Below are positions 6,307 to 6,442 of a stretch of DNA of 6,442 nt, piece by piece. The position numbers were made by a program, and so were the translations under genes. The stretch is taken from the NCBI GenBank assembly GCA_021827225.1, contig JAKAXG010000262.1, positions 1 through 6,442 on the forward strand. The letters are read 5' to 3'. Source of the DNA: Actinomycetes bacterium. GTDB lineage: Bacteria > Actinomycetota > Acidimicrobiia > Acidimicrobiales > Palsa-688. How positions within the stretch are numbered: the stretch's first letter is position 1; each line of letters opens with the position of its first letter. Below the pieces are notes generated by a model that ran no database searches, was not told the origin of the DNA, and saw only the letters and a list, made by a program, of their open reading frames with translations.

Positions 6307-6442
6307 AGCGCCGGCCCCTCGAGGGCGTCCGGGTGGCGGATCTCACCATGATGTGGGCCGGGCCCTACGCCACCAAGCTGATGGCCGAGATGGGCGCCGA
6401 GGTCATCAAGATCGAATCGCCGCGGGCGTGGGACAACATCAG
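6303..6442 (+). CDS. Second CaiB/BaiF CoA-transferase, N-terminal 46 residues (3' end outside window)
   Basis: A GTG at 6303 overlaps the preceding stop as GTGA and opens a frame that runs off the window after 46 complete codons. The visible part is the canonical N-terminus of a family III CoA-transferase: P-L-E-G-V-R-V-A-D-L at 5-14, W-A-G-P-Y-A-T at 18-24 with the A-G-P that its upstream neighbour lacks, and G-A-E-V-I-K-I-E-S-P at 31-40. The catalytic Asp region is not in the window. The overlap implies coupled translation and near-equal amounts of the two proteins, as expected of subunits of one complex. The start is chosen from the overlap and because the family's first beta strand begins a few residues later. 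Confidence 0.85.
   Translation, partial: MKRRPLEGVRVADLTMMWAGPYATKLMAEMGAEVIKIESPRAWDNI

Overview
The window is strongly GC-rich, and nearly all third codon positions are G or C. It carries five protein-coding genes packed with almost no non-coding DNA. Base composition, GTG starts, four-base stop/start overlaps and the actinobacterial style of the single-chain carboxylase suggest a high-GC Actinomycetota chromosome. An Acidimicrobiia-like or mycobacterial relative is plausible, but this is inference; no marker gene is present. No RNA genes, mobile elements, CRISPR arrays or terminators were seen.

The layout is two divergent operons around a 164-bp intergenic region (4216-4379). Leftward on the minus strand runs a 1138-residue single-chain biotin-dependent acyl-CoA carboxylase (biotin carboxylase, biotin carrier and carboxyltransferase domains in one polypeptide; 4215-799). 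It is followed, with a GTGA overlap, by an acyl-CoA dehydrogenase that leaves the window at base 1. Rightward on the plus strand runs a short-chain dehydrogenase/reductase (4380-5156). Next comes a family III (CaiB/BaiF) CoA-transferase (5170-6306), and then, again with a GTGA overlap, the start of a second family III CoA-transferase that leaves the window at base 6442.

Together the genes look like a catabolic acyl-CoA module. CoA-transferase subunits would activate an organic acid by moving CoA from a donor thioester. The acyl-CoA dehydrogenase would introduce an alpha,beta double bond. The carboxylase would carboxylate an acyl-CoA or enoyl-CoA, and the SDR would oxidise or reduce a hydroxyl/keto intermediate. 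The substrate cannot be read from the sequence.

The points most worth a second look are these: the paired CoA-transferases, of which the first has Glu at the expected catalytic Asp position and lacks the usual AGP motif; a shortened loop next to a catalytic Arg in the biotin carboxylase domain; a roughly 25-residue insertion in the carboxyltransferase; an SDR with His at the usual tetrad Asn position; and a three-codon ORF (M-D-S-stop) directly abutting the first CoA-transferase start.
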